From Prillingera fragicola (lineage: Eukaryota > Basidiomycota > Tremellomycetes > Trichosporonales > Trichosporonaceae): 64,000 nt of DNA. Shown one piece after another: positions 42,350 through 52,906 of this stretch (positions within the stretch are counted from its first letter, which is position 1; each line of letters starts with the position of its first letter). Location: positions 434,001 through 498,000 of the forward strand of contig BEDY01000011.1 of assembly GCA_002335605.1 (NCBI GenBank), written 5' to 3'. The translations under genes were made by a program, and so were the position numbers. The notes beneath the pieces are model-generated. The model made no database searches. It was given only the letters and a program-made list of their open reading frames with translations, and was not told the origin of the DNA.

Positions 42350-43114
42350 TTACAGCATCAACGCGGCCGCAACGGCGCCAACGACGACACCACCAGCGAC
42401 ACCAGCGCGGCCAGCACCGCTACCAGCACCAGCCGCCGCCGACGTAGCACCAGCAGCAGCACCAGAGACGGCTGACGCGGCGCCGCTGGCAGCGCTCGTG
42501 GCCGAAGCCATCATGCCCGTGCTGGAACCCGTAGCGGCAGGACCAGCCACAGAGCCAGCCCCGGCCGCGTCAGAGGTTCGCGGCATCTCATCAATCTTGG
42601 TGCTAACAGCCAGCTCGCAGTACTCTGCAAACTCCTTCCAGCCGTCCCGCGCGTCCTCGTGGTCCGGGTCCTTGTCGTCGTCGTCGTCGTCATCATCGTT
42701 GTCGTCGGGACTGTCCTGCGTCTCCCAGCTGCCGATACAGATGAAACAGCTTTCAATCTGCTTCTGCAGCGCAGACTATACCCGGGTCAGCGCTTCAAGA
42801 GCGGGGGGACTCACGTCTGAGCACGTCTGGCGGCAAATCTCCTGGCCCGTGGTGTTGCGCGATGCTACGCAGGGGTGAAAGTTGACGTACGCCGCGCAGT
42901 TGTCCTGGCAGGTCGCATTGATGGCCGACAGGGCGGGAAAGTCCTCCATGTCCGGGTCGGGGTCGGCGCGGACCGTGAATGCCACTGTGGGGTTAGAGGT
43001 CGTGTGACCGGTAGAGGTGGACGTGGGTATGGAGGGTGGAGGTGGAGTTTGGTCAAGGGCAGGCGGAGAGGACTTACAGGTCGCGAGGGTGAGGGCGAGA
43101 ATGTTGGAAAGCAT
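42350..43114 (-). CDS. Secreted GPI-anchored eight-cysteine protein
   Basis: Exons 43078-43114, 42815-42984 and 42350-42775 give 210 residues. Joining exons 1 and 2 makes a signal peptide (MLSNILALTLATLAFTVRAD). The mature part has eight Cys in the order C-x3-C, C, C-x3-C, C-x2-C, C (NATCQDNCAAYVNFHPC, EICRQTC, ESCFICIGSWE, EYC). An Asp-rich stretch (DDNDDDDDDDKD) follows, then a long Ala/Gly/Ser/Thr region (O-glycosylation) and a hydrophobic C-terminus (AGVAGGVVVGAVAAALML) typical of GPI addition. It is probably a cell-wall or membrane protein. It is not a hydrophobin by spacing, and I could not place it in CFEM with confidence. A TATA box on the gene strand (43193-43199) lies about 80 bp upstream. 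Confidence 0.8.
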
Positions 43115-43698
43115 TGTGAGTGAGTTGCCAGTTGTGTTGAGCAGGAAGAGAACAAGTGGGTGGAGCAGACGTATCGCTGCAACGGCGTACTCTTATATAC
43201 ATAGCCCTTGCTCTACAGGTCCACATGGACCCTCGTACTAGCACAATTCAGACGAGGAGACGGCAGAGGATTAAGAGAACAATGATATGAGGCACCAACA
43301 ACATGACGTACAGCGCCAAGCCATTCGCTCTACTCCGTCCTCGGCCTTCTGCCATCCGCCACACCTCCGTCCCGTCCAGGCCCGCACAACCCCTCCACCT
43401 ACACAGCATCTCAGCAGCCTTGGCCCCGAGTCGAGGCACGATGTCGCCTGGCCAAAGCTGTGGGCTCGGCGTCTCGGCGCGCCGCCACCGGGCCAAAGTA
43501 CTCCGCTTGGCACGGAGGTTGGCTCCTTGCCCGTAGGCCGTAGTCTCGGCGCTGGTCAGGGCCATCATGTGTTAGTATGGTATCGGCCAATGGCCCGTTG
43601 GCATCTCTAGCGTCTCTAGTAGCGTGCTGGCACTGTTGTTGAACGCGCTGGTTGGAACAGTACAATCCAATGACATCTGGTTGCTAATTCGTACACTC
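43115..43698. other. Intergenic span with TATA box for the GPI protein gene
   Basis: On the minus strand TATATAA is at 43193-43199, 79-85 bases before the GPI protein ATG. A 106-codon minus-strand frame (43248-43568) ends in a hydrophobic stretch but has no other support (see rejected items). Confidence 0.5.
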
Positions 43699-44939
43699 CT
43701 ATGAGCGGAGGAACTCGCACACGGGCGGTCCCCACCGCACAGCCGCCTTGTACGTCCACATCCCACTCGCGTTGCCCTTTTGCAAGCCCTCGATCGCGTC
43801 AGCCAGCGCCGGGCCGTCCCCCTCGGCCCGCACGTCGGCGACTGGGTAGAGGAATGTCTTGAAGCTGAACATGAGGGCTTGGGTTTTCGGCAGCCGCGTG
43901 AGAGTTTGCTGCTCTACGCGAAAGTTGGTCTGCTCGTCAGTGTGGGAGAGAGTGGCGCGCTCACCTGGGACATGTCGACTGGCGCGTCGATCGCCTCTTC
44001 GAGCTCGTCCTCGTTCGTAATGTGGTTGCCTTTGCAGTTGCACAGATCATTGTGCGTCTGCACCGCCCACTGCCATCAGCCACACTCCTCCCCGAAGCGC
44101 TCACGTTGAGCCTCGACACGGGCTTGCCCGCCTCCATCCTGCCAAAGTAGCGCTCCATACTCGGTCCGATCCGCTTGTACTCTGGCACAGGCTCGTGAAT
44201 CGCTTCCAGGCCCTTGCCAAGCTTACTGCTGGGATCAAAGCCCGAGGCAAAGCAGCAGACAAAGGCGACGCAGCGGTGGCCATCTGGGGTCTTTACCAGG
44301 AAGAACAGGTCCTCCTCTACCGTTTCGCCCAGCGTTGCAAGTCCCTGCGTTGCAGCCTCGTCGCCATCGGCAAGAGTCGTCGCGGATTCCTTGCCAGTAA
44401 TGACGTTGGTGACAGTAGACCCATCGCTGGACAGAGTGAACAGCCCCGGGAAGCGTGTCGGTAAATGCTCGCCCATGAGGTACGCGTACATCTCCCTGAC
44501 CGCCGCGGCACCCTCGCCACCGGGCGTGACGCCGTGCAGCGTCGCGCCGCGCTCGGCAATCAGGTTTCGGCGCAGCTGCACGCGGTCGTGGTAGAGCTTG
44601 TCGATTGTGATGAGGTCGCTCGTGGTTACGTTTCGGAGGGCTAGGATGTCAGTAGCAGTCAACGGCACGACGCGTACACAGTGTGATGTGGTAGATAGGC
44701 TTGAAGGGGCGGAGCTTGGCTGGGTCGGCCGCGCGCCAGTCGTGCTGGGCCAGTGGAATGAGCGGTGTGGGATTGAAGGTAGGGGGAGACTTGTCCATCG
44801 GCAGGTCAGCAGCTGAGGCTGGTTTGGCCTCTCGCACGCGTGCAAGTCGCGCCAGGAGCGCGATGACCAGAGCCACTACCCCCAGCATCGCCGCGCTGCT
44901 CGAGATTCCCAGCGTTCCCAACGTCGATGCAAAAGTCAT
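43699..44939 (-). CDS. DUF3445, heme-dependent oxidative N-demethylase-like
   Basis: Exons 44678-44939, 44105-44640, 43965-44057 and 43699-43929 give 373 residues. A membrane segment near the N-terminus (SAAMLGVVALVIALLARLA) is followed by LRPFKPIYHITLSLRN, IDKLYHDRVQLRRNLI, DLFFLVKTP, SKLGKGLEAIHEPVPEYK and IGPSMERYFGRM. This order defines the DUF3445 / heme-dependent oxidative N-demethylase family, whose bacterial members demethylate dimethylamine with a PAS-like heme domain. The fungal substrate is not known. The phase-1 junction joins HITL to SLRN, as the family reads. The segment at about 267-297 (THNDLCNCKGNHI) is more variable. A tandem 11-base repeat lies about 280 bp upstream. Confidence 0.82.
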
Positions 44940-45739
44940 GGCGAGACAGTGTGAGTAAGAACACCACGACACGTATGGTTTGTTCAATTGTATGCTGTCG
45001 ACTCGGCTGCGTGTACTGTTCGCTTGCTCGGTTCCCTCCTGCCGGTTCATCGACCCGCTCCCCTGCTGACCGGCTTGAGGTCTGGCTGGTGGCCATGGCC
45101 GAATTGACAAGATGGTCGTTGCCCATCGGCGGGGCTGGCGGCGAAGTTCGGTTAACATCGGCAAGGGTGTGGAATGTGGTTCGGTTCACGTCGCGGGTCT
45201 TCGTTCATGTTATGGTAGTGTTCTAGTCACGCTCTGGTCATGTTCTGGTCACGATTTCTACTGCGTTGGTGACTGCCAGGCATACAGCATATTGATCAAG
45301 GACAAAAGTGTCGACAAGGACTCGCTGATGGGTGGTCGCGAGGCACGGGACACGGAACCGCTTTGTTCCGCTATTGACTGGTGTAGCGCTGGAGGTGTCG
45401 TTGTCCTCTTTGGCACGACCCGCTCGGGAGGAATGACAATGTTCAAGTAGGCCAGGCAGATTGGAGTCTTGTTGACGCATGGATGCATGGATAGTACTAG
45501 CGAGCACGAGGTACATTCAACTTGCTTTGCCACGGACCATTTTGCTGCGGCCACTCTGCGGCTTGTTTCTTACCGTACTCTCTCGTCGCTTCCTCATGAC
45601 GGACACCCCCAGTCCCCATCGGTGTTGGGCGCAACAGAAGTGCCGTGCTTCCCTTCCACGCAGAGCGGATTCCACTGAGCGACCCACAGACATACGCGGA
45701 CATATATACATCGTCCGAAGCCACACTGCGGACACTCTA
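44940..45739. other. Intergenic span with 11-base tandem repeat
   Basis: About 800 bases between the DUF3445 gene start and the DHA1-type transporter stop. The only structure seen is the repeat at 45221-45253. No gene seen. Confidence 0.45.
45221..45253. repeat. Three 11-base tandem units upstream of the DUF3445 gene
   Basis: TTCTAGTCACG, CTCTGGTCATG and TTCTGGTCACG follow each other with no gap, and a fourth degraded unit (TTATGGTAGTG) precedes them at 45210-45220. The 11-base period is close to one helical turn, so it could be a cooperative factor site rather than chance. Confidence 0.6.
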
Positions 45740-47412
45740 CTAGTTCAACATTGGCATCCCCTGCCACGCCCGGATACTCTTTCCCTTCCAAATTAGTGCC
45801 GCGCACAGAATAGCACCCAGGCCAGCAGCTAGCGCACCCTGCGCAGCGTACGCGGCAGTCCAGCCGACGTTAACGCCCCACTGCATGGCGAAAAAGGCCA
45901 CGGCAAAGCCCCAGGCCATACGCCAAAAGTTGAAGACCGCCATGCTGTCCATGCCCTTGGGCAGGTAAGTCTCGAGGACGTACTGCGATGTGTCAGCTAT
46001 CGTTACTATGCTTGGTAGAAGCTTGCACTCACGGTCTGCAGAACACCGGTGGCGGCTGATAGGCAGAAGAAATAGATCGCACCGCCCATTAGCATTCCCA
46101 TCCAGTGCCAGCTGTGCTCGACGCTCAAGCCAAGAATCAGGAGGCCGAGGAACATGAGCGGCAGAATCGGGTAGAGAGCCCAAAGACGGTCCTCGGGCTC
46201 GCGCTTTCCGTTCTTGCGTTCGAAAAAGTTGATCGTCAAGTCACCGACGAGACCGCCCGACCAGAGACCGAGTACGGCGCCAAGGCCGTAGGCGAGAAAC
46301 GCGCAGCCTAGGGGAACGACGGCAAAGGCGTAGGGCGGGGCGCCGAGGACCTGTGGTGTGATGACCGTGATTCCCACCATCCAGGCGAACAACATGCCGT
46401 AGTAGAAGGAAGGGATGAGGATGACAATGTAACGCATCTGGGTGTCAGAATGTTCAGAGTAAATATGCTTACCATGAGGACAGGTGAGATGCAGATACGC
46501 AAGAACTCGCCCGGACGCTGCCATGGCATCCACTCTGCGCCAACACGACCAGTGACAGTGTGTGGTAAGGTGGCAGTCTCGACGTGGTCGTGACCGTCCT
46601 TGAGATCGTCAGACAGGCGGGCGGAGGGAGCGTGGTGACTTTCGGCGGTGGTGGTCTCGACCCAGAGTGTCTCGGGAACGAAGACAGCAAAGAGCACCAG
46701 CTGAAGCGCCCCTAGACCAAGACAGAACCAGAAGAGAACGCGCCAGCTTGTCGAGTTGATAATGAGACCGCAGAAAAATGGCGCAATGGCAGGAGCCGAG
46801 ACGACGGCGACACCATAGAGGGCCATCTTCCGGCCGCGGACTTCAGGAACGAAGACATCGCCCACTGTGGCGGGTGGGATGGTCTGGGAGAACGCCAAGG
46901 TTAGGCCGAGAAAGACACGAGCAATGGCAAAAGCCACGTAGTTGTTCGACAGGGCTTCCCATATACAGACGGGGAGAAAGAGAAGTGAGCCAAGGAGGTA
47001 GACTGGGCGGCGGCCGACAGTCTGTAGGAGTGAGCTTGGTTTCTATGCAGGTGGAGTAAATTCACTTACCCTTGACAACGGGTTCCAGAACAGAGGGCCA
47101 ACAGCGTATCCCAAAAGACTGTAGCCAATAGTGTTTGCGATCTCGCCAGGAGTAACCTTGAAGTGGGAAGACATGGGGACAAGCGCCACGAGGAGAATCG
47201 CGACACTGTGGCTCAGCAGACATACGCAACGAGCTAGGTGAGACTTACACAAACTGGCCCAAAAATCCGCAGTACGCTAGCGTGAGCATGATCATGGCTT
47301 TACGCCACCGGCTAAGCGCATTGATAGGGTGGTTCGACGGAAACCCCATGGCGTGGTTGTGGGTCTCCTGATCGTGTCCTTTGTCACTGTGGTCTGGTGC
47401 TGCTGTGGCCAT
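45740..47412 (-). CDS. MFS transporter, DHA1-like drug:H+ antiporter type
   Basis: Exons 47249-47412, 47070-47205, 46473-47021, 46033-46437 and 45740-45982 give 498 residues. Twelve membrane segments are visible, with the loop motif NPLSRTVGRRPVYLLGS between segments 2 and 3, and RVFLGLTLAFSQTIPPATVG and GDVFVPEVRGRKMALYG in the N-half, typical of the fungal DHA1 branch. A hydrophilic central loop (ESHHAPSARLSDDLKDGHDH) separates the halves. The family exports drugs, polyamines or metabolites; the substrate is unknown. It is divergent from the Zn2Cys6 gene across 850 bp, and such pairs often form a regulator-transporter unit. Each exon boundary keeps the frame and falls between membrane segments or in the loop. 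Confidence 0.88.
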
Positions 47413-48262
47413 GATGATTGCTTGCTTGCGGGGTCCCAGAATCTGCTGTGGAGATGTGGGGGACACATGGAGAAGTAAAAGCTTTAAGTATCTTTGCCCT
47501 AGTTAGTTGTCATCAATCCTAGCTCCGGCTATCCGTTGTGGGGATGGCGAGCCGACGGAACACGAGGCCGATAACGGAGGTGCCGAGGACTTCGACGACC
47601 CCGCAGTGGAGCCCAGCGGCCAGAGGGCCCCGCCACTGTTACCAGGTTATTTGAACGTCTTCTGTGCCAATGCTGCGCTGACCAGTGGCGGACACACCTG
47701 ACAGGTTGAGTTCGGCGCGTACTCGGAATGGTGGGCGCAGTGTACGGAATTTGCCTCTTTCGGTGTCTTGTTCCCAGCGTGGTCAATAACGACATGCCAT
47801 CGATTGGTTCAAGTGGATCGTTGGAGCGTATCGCCAGCATGGCGTGGGAGCTCTTTCAAAGCGTCAAGCGGTAGCCGACACTTCTGTCGAAGAGCCGCGG
47901 AAGTGTCGCCTGTGGTGCATGAGAGTGATTGCAAACCAGACAAAGAACACGGGACCTCGCCTGCGACCCTGACGGCAGTCTCCGCGAGCGAACGGAAGTG
48001 TACGCCGGTCAAGGGATCTCTGCGCGGAGATGCCGATGAGGTCTGGATCGTGGATGTTCGTGGATGTTGCTAAGGGAGCACGAGTCGTGCCAGAGTATTT
48101 TGGGTCATCCTTGAGCGCTTGAGCAGATGGTGGTGATGGCCGTGATGGCTTGAAGCTTGAACGAGTGGAGATTAATGCTAAGTGATCCCTCCACTTTAAT
48201 GTCCGGCGGAGCTACTTTGACCCGACATGGTTGCATTGTCTTTGCACAATCACCATACTACC
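47413..48262. promoter_or_regulatory. Divergent promoter, DHA1 transporter / Zn2Cys6 protein
   Basis: 850 bases with no gene. TCCGGCGGA (48200-48208) lies just upstream of the Zn2Cys6 start and has the inverted TCCG-N-CGGA form of a zinc-cluster site, possibly autoregulatory. I see no other structure. Confidence 0.4.
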
Positions 48263-49356
48263 ATGTCGAGCGAGCGGGCCTGCTGGCATTGCATCAGGAA
48301 GAAGAGAAAGGTGAACTCGTGGCTGCCCATGAATCTCGCTGACGGGCAGTGCGACCACGAGACGCCTTGCGGAGCGTGCAAGAAGCTTGATCAGAATTGC
48401 GAGTATCCACCACCGCAGAGTCGCCGGTGAGTGAGCTTGTCTTCCCCAGCCCTTCCATGCAAATTCTGCATATTCTGACAATTCGCTTAGAGGTCCAATT
48501 ACTGGTCAAGCCAAAAAAGCAGAAACTCGTCTTCAAACCGCTGAGAATGCCCTCTGGTTCGTCCTCCGGCTTCCTGGAGTCGCAGAAGCAGTGGAGGCAG
48601 CCGTTGAGCAGTCGGTGGCCACCGGCGATGCTGTGAGTAGCGATGGGAAGTATCATGCTGACACACTTTAGGGAATGCTACCAATAGCACCAACAGCTTT
48701 CCTTGAAGCCCGAGAACGAGCGATATGGCGAGACAAGCACCGATTTACAATGATAGGGGACATGACAGCATGGCTGGAGGAGTGTCAAGGTCTCGAAACG
48801 GCCTGGAAGAAGGCAGAAGACAAGGTGCCCAATGTTGAAGCATCAGGGGATGATGCTCAAAAAGCGAGAGATGCTCCGGCAGGTGAAGAGGTCTTCAGGT
48901 CAAAAGCTCATGTCCTCAGTCACTACCGACCCCATTCTAACTGGGCGCACCGATCCCAGCGCAGCTCCTGCTGCCAGTTACTCTCAGGCTCAGTTAGAAG
49001 TTCTCCAATCCACTTCGAATTCCTTCAACGCGGATCAACAGCCTGTTGATGCTACTAGGCTGGTGGATATGGACGAGCAGCCTGCCAACCGCTCTGTGGC
49101 GGAGCCAGAGCCTTTGTCTTTGTCAGATCCCGAGCCCGAGTCCTCTCCCATGCCCCCACCTGCTGCCACTCAGTCGACTGCATCTCTCCGTTTACTGTCT
49201 GAGTCTGAGCAGAATAGCCCAGCACTGTGGGGCTTGGCTTCCGCGGCGATACCAGACGAGAACGCGTGGATCAAACGCAAAGCCTCAACCGAGACTACGT
49301 CTGGGCAAGATTCGCTCCCGAAGCCCAAGCGGATCAAGTCTGACATTTTCTGGTAA
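48263..49356 (+). CDS. Short Zn2Cys6 zinc-cluster protein without fungal TF domain
   Basis: Exons 48263-48310, 48350-48426, 48491-48632, 48672-48824 and 48883-49356 give 297 residues. Removing the first 39-base intron makes a perfect C-x2-C-x6-C-x5-C-x2-C-x6-C cluster (ACWHCIRKKRK then CDHETPCGACKKLDQNC). That intron could be retained in frame, which would spoil the C-x6-C spacing. A Lys-rich linker and coiled coil (AKKAETRLQTAENALWF) follow as the dimer region. The C-terminal 150 residues are Ser/Pro/Glu-rich and disordered and end with a basic patch (KRKASTETT, KPKRIKSD). No fungal-TF middle domain is present; one is encoded alone 1.4 kb downstream. The fourth intron (GTGCCC donor) is the least certain. 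Confidence 0.72.
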
Positions 49357-49454
49357 TGCAAATACCTCATCACAGGTCCCCAGGCCGTCGTCGTACGTTC
49401 GATATCATCATGCCTATGTATAAACAACCTTGTACATACGCAGAGGACCTCTGC

Positions 49455-50411
49455 TCACTCGCTCTCCTCGGATGCCACCACGTCCCGCTCCGGCCCGAAA
49501 GTGAGGGTGAGCGTCGGCCGCGGCGGCTTCACCTCTCCCCAAACCTCATAAACAGGCATGTACCTGTCCACAAATGCTCTCACCCCCTCATCGGTCATGC
49601 CCTCGCCACCATTCTTGGCCTTCATCTTGTGCTCCTGCTCCGTGCGCCACGTGTAGACAAAGTCATAGTCGAGAGGCTTGATAGCCACGTGTGCGTCAAA
49701 AGCGCCTTGCGTCGCGGTCTCAATGTCCCGGAGTGCACTGTTGAGCTGTGCCAAAGACTCGTAAGGGTGCTTCTGTGCAGTCCTGCCCTGTTTCCAGCCG
49801 GCACGCACGTCCGCCTCGGGAAGTGGGCCGTAGCCCAGCGACCACCCTTCGAGGACAAACACGTCGAGAGCACTGTTCAGCTTCACGCCGGCATCAGAGG
49901 GTGCGCGGTCGCCGTATCCCCCATGTTTGCTCTTGTCGAAGCTAGGGAGTTGTACTGGGGAGCCAGTGGTGGGGTGGGCCGAGAGGGCCGAGAGGGTGGA
50001 GGAGAGAAGAGGCAGGTCGTGCGTCCCCGGAGGGCCGCGTCCAGAAAGGAGGGTGTTGTTAGGGTGTGCGGAAGCGAGGGCTTTAAGACCCGTGTAAGGA
50101 AGGTAAAAGTCTGGGGTCAGTCGGTGTGCCAAGGATGAGACCTACCGTCCAGAGAGGCCACGGCACAGTGAATGTTTTTCTCGGCTAGGACATCGATAAG
50201 TGTTGCTGCCAGGGTGCTTTTTCCTGAGTTTGTCAGCTCCGCTTGACTTGACGACGATGGCCTCACCAGCACCTTGTGGGCCTTGCATCGACACGAGCAT
50301 TGGTCCGCGCTCCGTACGCGAGGCAGGAAGGGCGGCCAGCCGCTTTTGTATGAAGGCAGCGATGGTCTCAGCTTTGCGCCGGATATGTGCTGCTGCCGAT
50401 GTAGCAGTCAT
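49455..50411 (-). CDS. D-glycerate 3-kinase-like P-loop kinase (Tda10/GLYK type)
   Basis: Exons 50267-50411, 50146-50223 and 49455-50110 give 292 residues. Joining exons 1 and 2 gives the P-loop GPQGAGKST (44-52); SLDDFYLPY follows, then LPSFDKSKHGG, VFVLEGWSLGY and DFVYTWRTEQEHKMK. These are the hallmarks of the plant-type glycerate kinase / yeast Tda10 family, which phosphorylates D-glycerate to 3-phosphoglycerate. Tda10 itself is of uncertain substrate, so the role is not certain from sequence alone. The gene lies between two transcription-regulator genes and near a tartrate-dehydrogenase-like gene, which supports D-glycerate as the substrate. An inverted repeat CGGAG-N8-CTCCG lies 89 bp upstream of the start. 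Confidence 0.85.
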
Positions 50412-50762
50412 TGTGAAATGGGTAGTGAAGTGGAAGAGTGAAGCAAAGAGATATATCGATCATCAAGGACGGGATGTGAAGGAAGGGGAACGGTGGAGGC
50501 GGAGCAACGTTTCTCCGGCCAATCATTTACAACCGACATCGATGTTGTACAGCTGCTCCGCGCTTATGTACAACGCGTCTCTGCCTGCGTGTTCAGCACT
50601 AGAATTCCAATGCACTGTTGCCTCTAGCTTGACCAGCATAACCTACACTGAGGGAGTGTGATGCATCATAGATGTCCCGGGTTGGTCGTTGGAGCGGAGG
50701 CAAAGCTCGGTGAATCAACTGTTGGTCGGCGAGCCAGACTGTTGACATTACACTCATGCTCA
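50412..50762. promoter_or_regulatory. Divergent promoter, glycerate kinase / TF-domain protein
   Basis: 351 bases between two divergent starts. It contains the inverted repeat at 50500-50517 listed separately. No gene seen. Confidence 0.6.
50500..50517. promoter_or_regulatory. Inverted repeat CGGAG-N8-CTCCG (site 1)
   Basis: CGGAGCAACGTTTCTCCG; arms CGGAG/CTCCG with 8 bases between. The spacing between the CGG and CCG triplets is 12. It is 89 bp from the glycerate kinase start and 246 bp from the TF-domain start. It matches site 2 at 54233 in 15 of 18 positions (CGGAGCA-N2-G-TT-N-CTCCG). Zn2Cys6 regulators bind such CGG-type palindromes. Confidence 0.7.
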
Positions 50763-52832
50763 ATGGACACCATATCGTTTGAGCGAGGACGATTCTACGT
50801 CGGTCCCGTGAGTAGGAGGGTTGTGAACACTAACTCACTCTCCCAGAATGGACCGCGCTTTGCAGGCTCCGCATCAGGAGTTTACCTCGCCGACACTGTT
50901 CGCTCCCAAGTCTCACCTTCCTCCACCACCGCACCAGGACCAAGCGGTGCTGGGCGCTCAGCATCTCCCGGCATCGAGCAGGCGTTTATTGCACGGAGCA
51001 ACAACACCTCGACTTCTCGCGATGCAGGTGACGCCGATTTGTATGGCATGTTCGTCCTCAAGGTCTCCGACCTAACGGAAGCCGACAAGATCCGTGACGC
51101 CTTGGAACACTACTTCACCACCTGGCATCCGCTCTTCCCCTTTCTCGACGGAGGATACATGATTGAGTGCCTTGAGAACGCGGTCACTGCAGCCAAACTG
51201 GTCAACCCAGGGAGTGACATGTCGGTGTTTCCCGGCTTGGGGCCGGAGCAGGCTATGGTGCTCTCCGCTATTTTCCGCGCCATCCTCGCAATCGCTAGTA
51301 TTGGAGACGGGGATAACTCTGGCCTTCCCACTATTAGCAGTTCAACACAGGCTGGCTTTTTGGCTCACCTCGTTACAGCTGCATGTCAAGGGTCATCGGT
51401 ATCTGATGTCTTTGCCATTCAAGCGCTCATCGCCATTCTGCTCTACTACTACGCGTCGCGGTCGCTGCGGCCGGCCATGCTTCTCTCGGGGACAGTGACA
51501 AGTAAGCAACCCCAAGTGAGCTAAGGCTGACACGCAGAGCTTGCATTCGAAGCTGGCCTCCATCGGTGCCCTGACCGCTACCTGTCCACATTCACGGACA
51601 GTAACGAGCGTGCTATGCGCAAGCGCGTGTTCTGGTCCCTCTACGTCCTCGACCGATTGCTCACCGCCGAGTTTGGCATACCTATCATGTTGCATGATAC
51701 CGACATTGACACCTGTGTCCCAGGGGCACGAGAATCCCATCCTGCATGTCCGCCTAGTCCACCAGGACACCCTGCACGTACACCAGGAGGCACGGAGCTG
51801 CCGAGCTCGGCGAGGAAACGACCGAGGACAAATGATTTGGATACACCCATACGAAACGGAAGAGGCCGTTCAACGACAGCCCCACCGTCTGTCGTTGCCT
51901 CCGTTCGCCATTTTGATAGCACAGAGGCCAGCCACCAACCTCCAGAGCCGCTCAGATCCCGTCTCCTTCCAGCGTACTCACTCGTTGGCATCTCACGGAT
52001 TGTTGGGCGGGCGATGGAAGTCTTCAACAAGTCGTTACAGCATCGCTCTCTGGATCGTAAGTACTTAGCATGAGCAAAGCTAACCGTGAAGCTCAAGAAA
52101 CCATGCAGTTGCGCACAGAGCTGGAGCGTTGGTGGAACGATATTGGCTTTGACAGCCCAGAGGACCTACCTGATTCCGATCCGCGCTCGCAACACAAGAT
52201 CCTCCTTACATGTCTCTATCACCACCAAATCATCAATCTGCACCGACCTGCCCTCTCGCTAGCTCCCAGTGCTCTTCAGCACGCGTACGCTCTCCAGACC
52301 TGCGTGGCCAGTGCACGTGTTATTTGTGCTACGCTCGCTGGGGAGTCTGGTCACGAAGAGTTGCTCTGGCCAGGATACGTTGACATGGTCTTCTTCTCCG
52401 CTCTCATTCTAGTCTACGGGAACAAACGGGACGCGGCGATTGGTACAGACAAGTGAGCAAGTCAATGTAGTAGCACGCACTCACATGTGCAGCCCCCAGC
52501 GACTGAAGGGCGAACTGCGCCGAGCTGTGCAAATTCTGCAGCCATTTCAGTCCAGGTGGGGCAATCTTCGTCCTTTCATTCGAGCACTAGAGACCCTCAT
52601 GGGAGCCAACCCCTCGGCCGCCGATGAAAATGTGAGTGGACACCATTGGCAGTTTAGCTGACACGGTTAGACTTCTGCCAACAACTTTGTCCCCCCTGCT
52701 CCCTCGGGACTTCCATCAGATGCCAACGACCAGCTCTTCGACTCGTTTCTGTTCGACTTCAACACTTTCGAGCTCAACCCAGAGCTTAACTGGGCTTTCC
52801 ACATGTCAATGCCAGGCTCCCCTGTGCCATGA
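50763..52832 (+). CDS. Fungal-specific transcription factor domain protein, no zinc cluster seen
   Basis: Exons 50763-50807, 50847-51501, 51538-52056, 52092-52452, 52493-52631 and 52671-52832 give 626 residues. It begins MDTISFERGRFYVGP-NGPRFAG, then has the fungal-TF middle homology region: LEHYFTTWHPLFPFLDGGYM, RAILAIASIG, ASRSLRPAMLLSG, LAFEAGLHRCPD, and RKRVFWSLYVLDRLLTAEFG around 250-330. A Pro/Arg-rich insert follows, then WWNDIGFDSP and an acidic/aromatic C-terminus (LFDSFLFDFNTFELNPELNW), a likely activation region. No Zn2Cys6 cluster is present and none is visible in the 350 bases upstream. Such proteins normally have one at the N-terminus, so either the N-terminal exon is elsewhere, the cluster was lost, or the upstream Zn2Cys6 gene is its split part. 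The exon-4 acceptor is ambiguous by 6 bases. Confidence 0.8.
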
Positions 52833-52906
52833 TCCACATCGTTATCCCCATCAAGCAGCACAGCTTTCCATAACCCATCCATGTATCATTGACAACCAGA
52901 CAGTAA

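Noticed and set aside
43248..43568. Minus-strand frame of 106 codons with a hydrophobic C-terminus (VMLLVPHIIVLLILC)
   Set aside because: No family motif and an Arg/Gly-rich body typical of chance frames in GC-rich DNA; it sits in the promoter region of the GPI protein gene.
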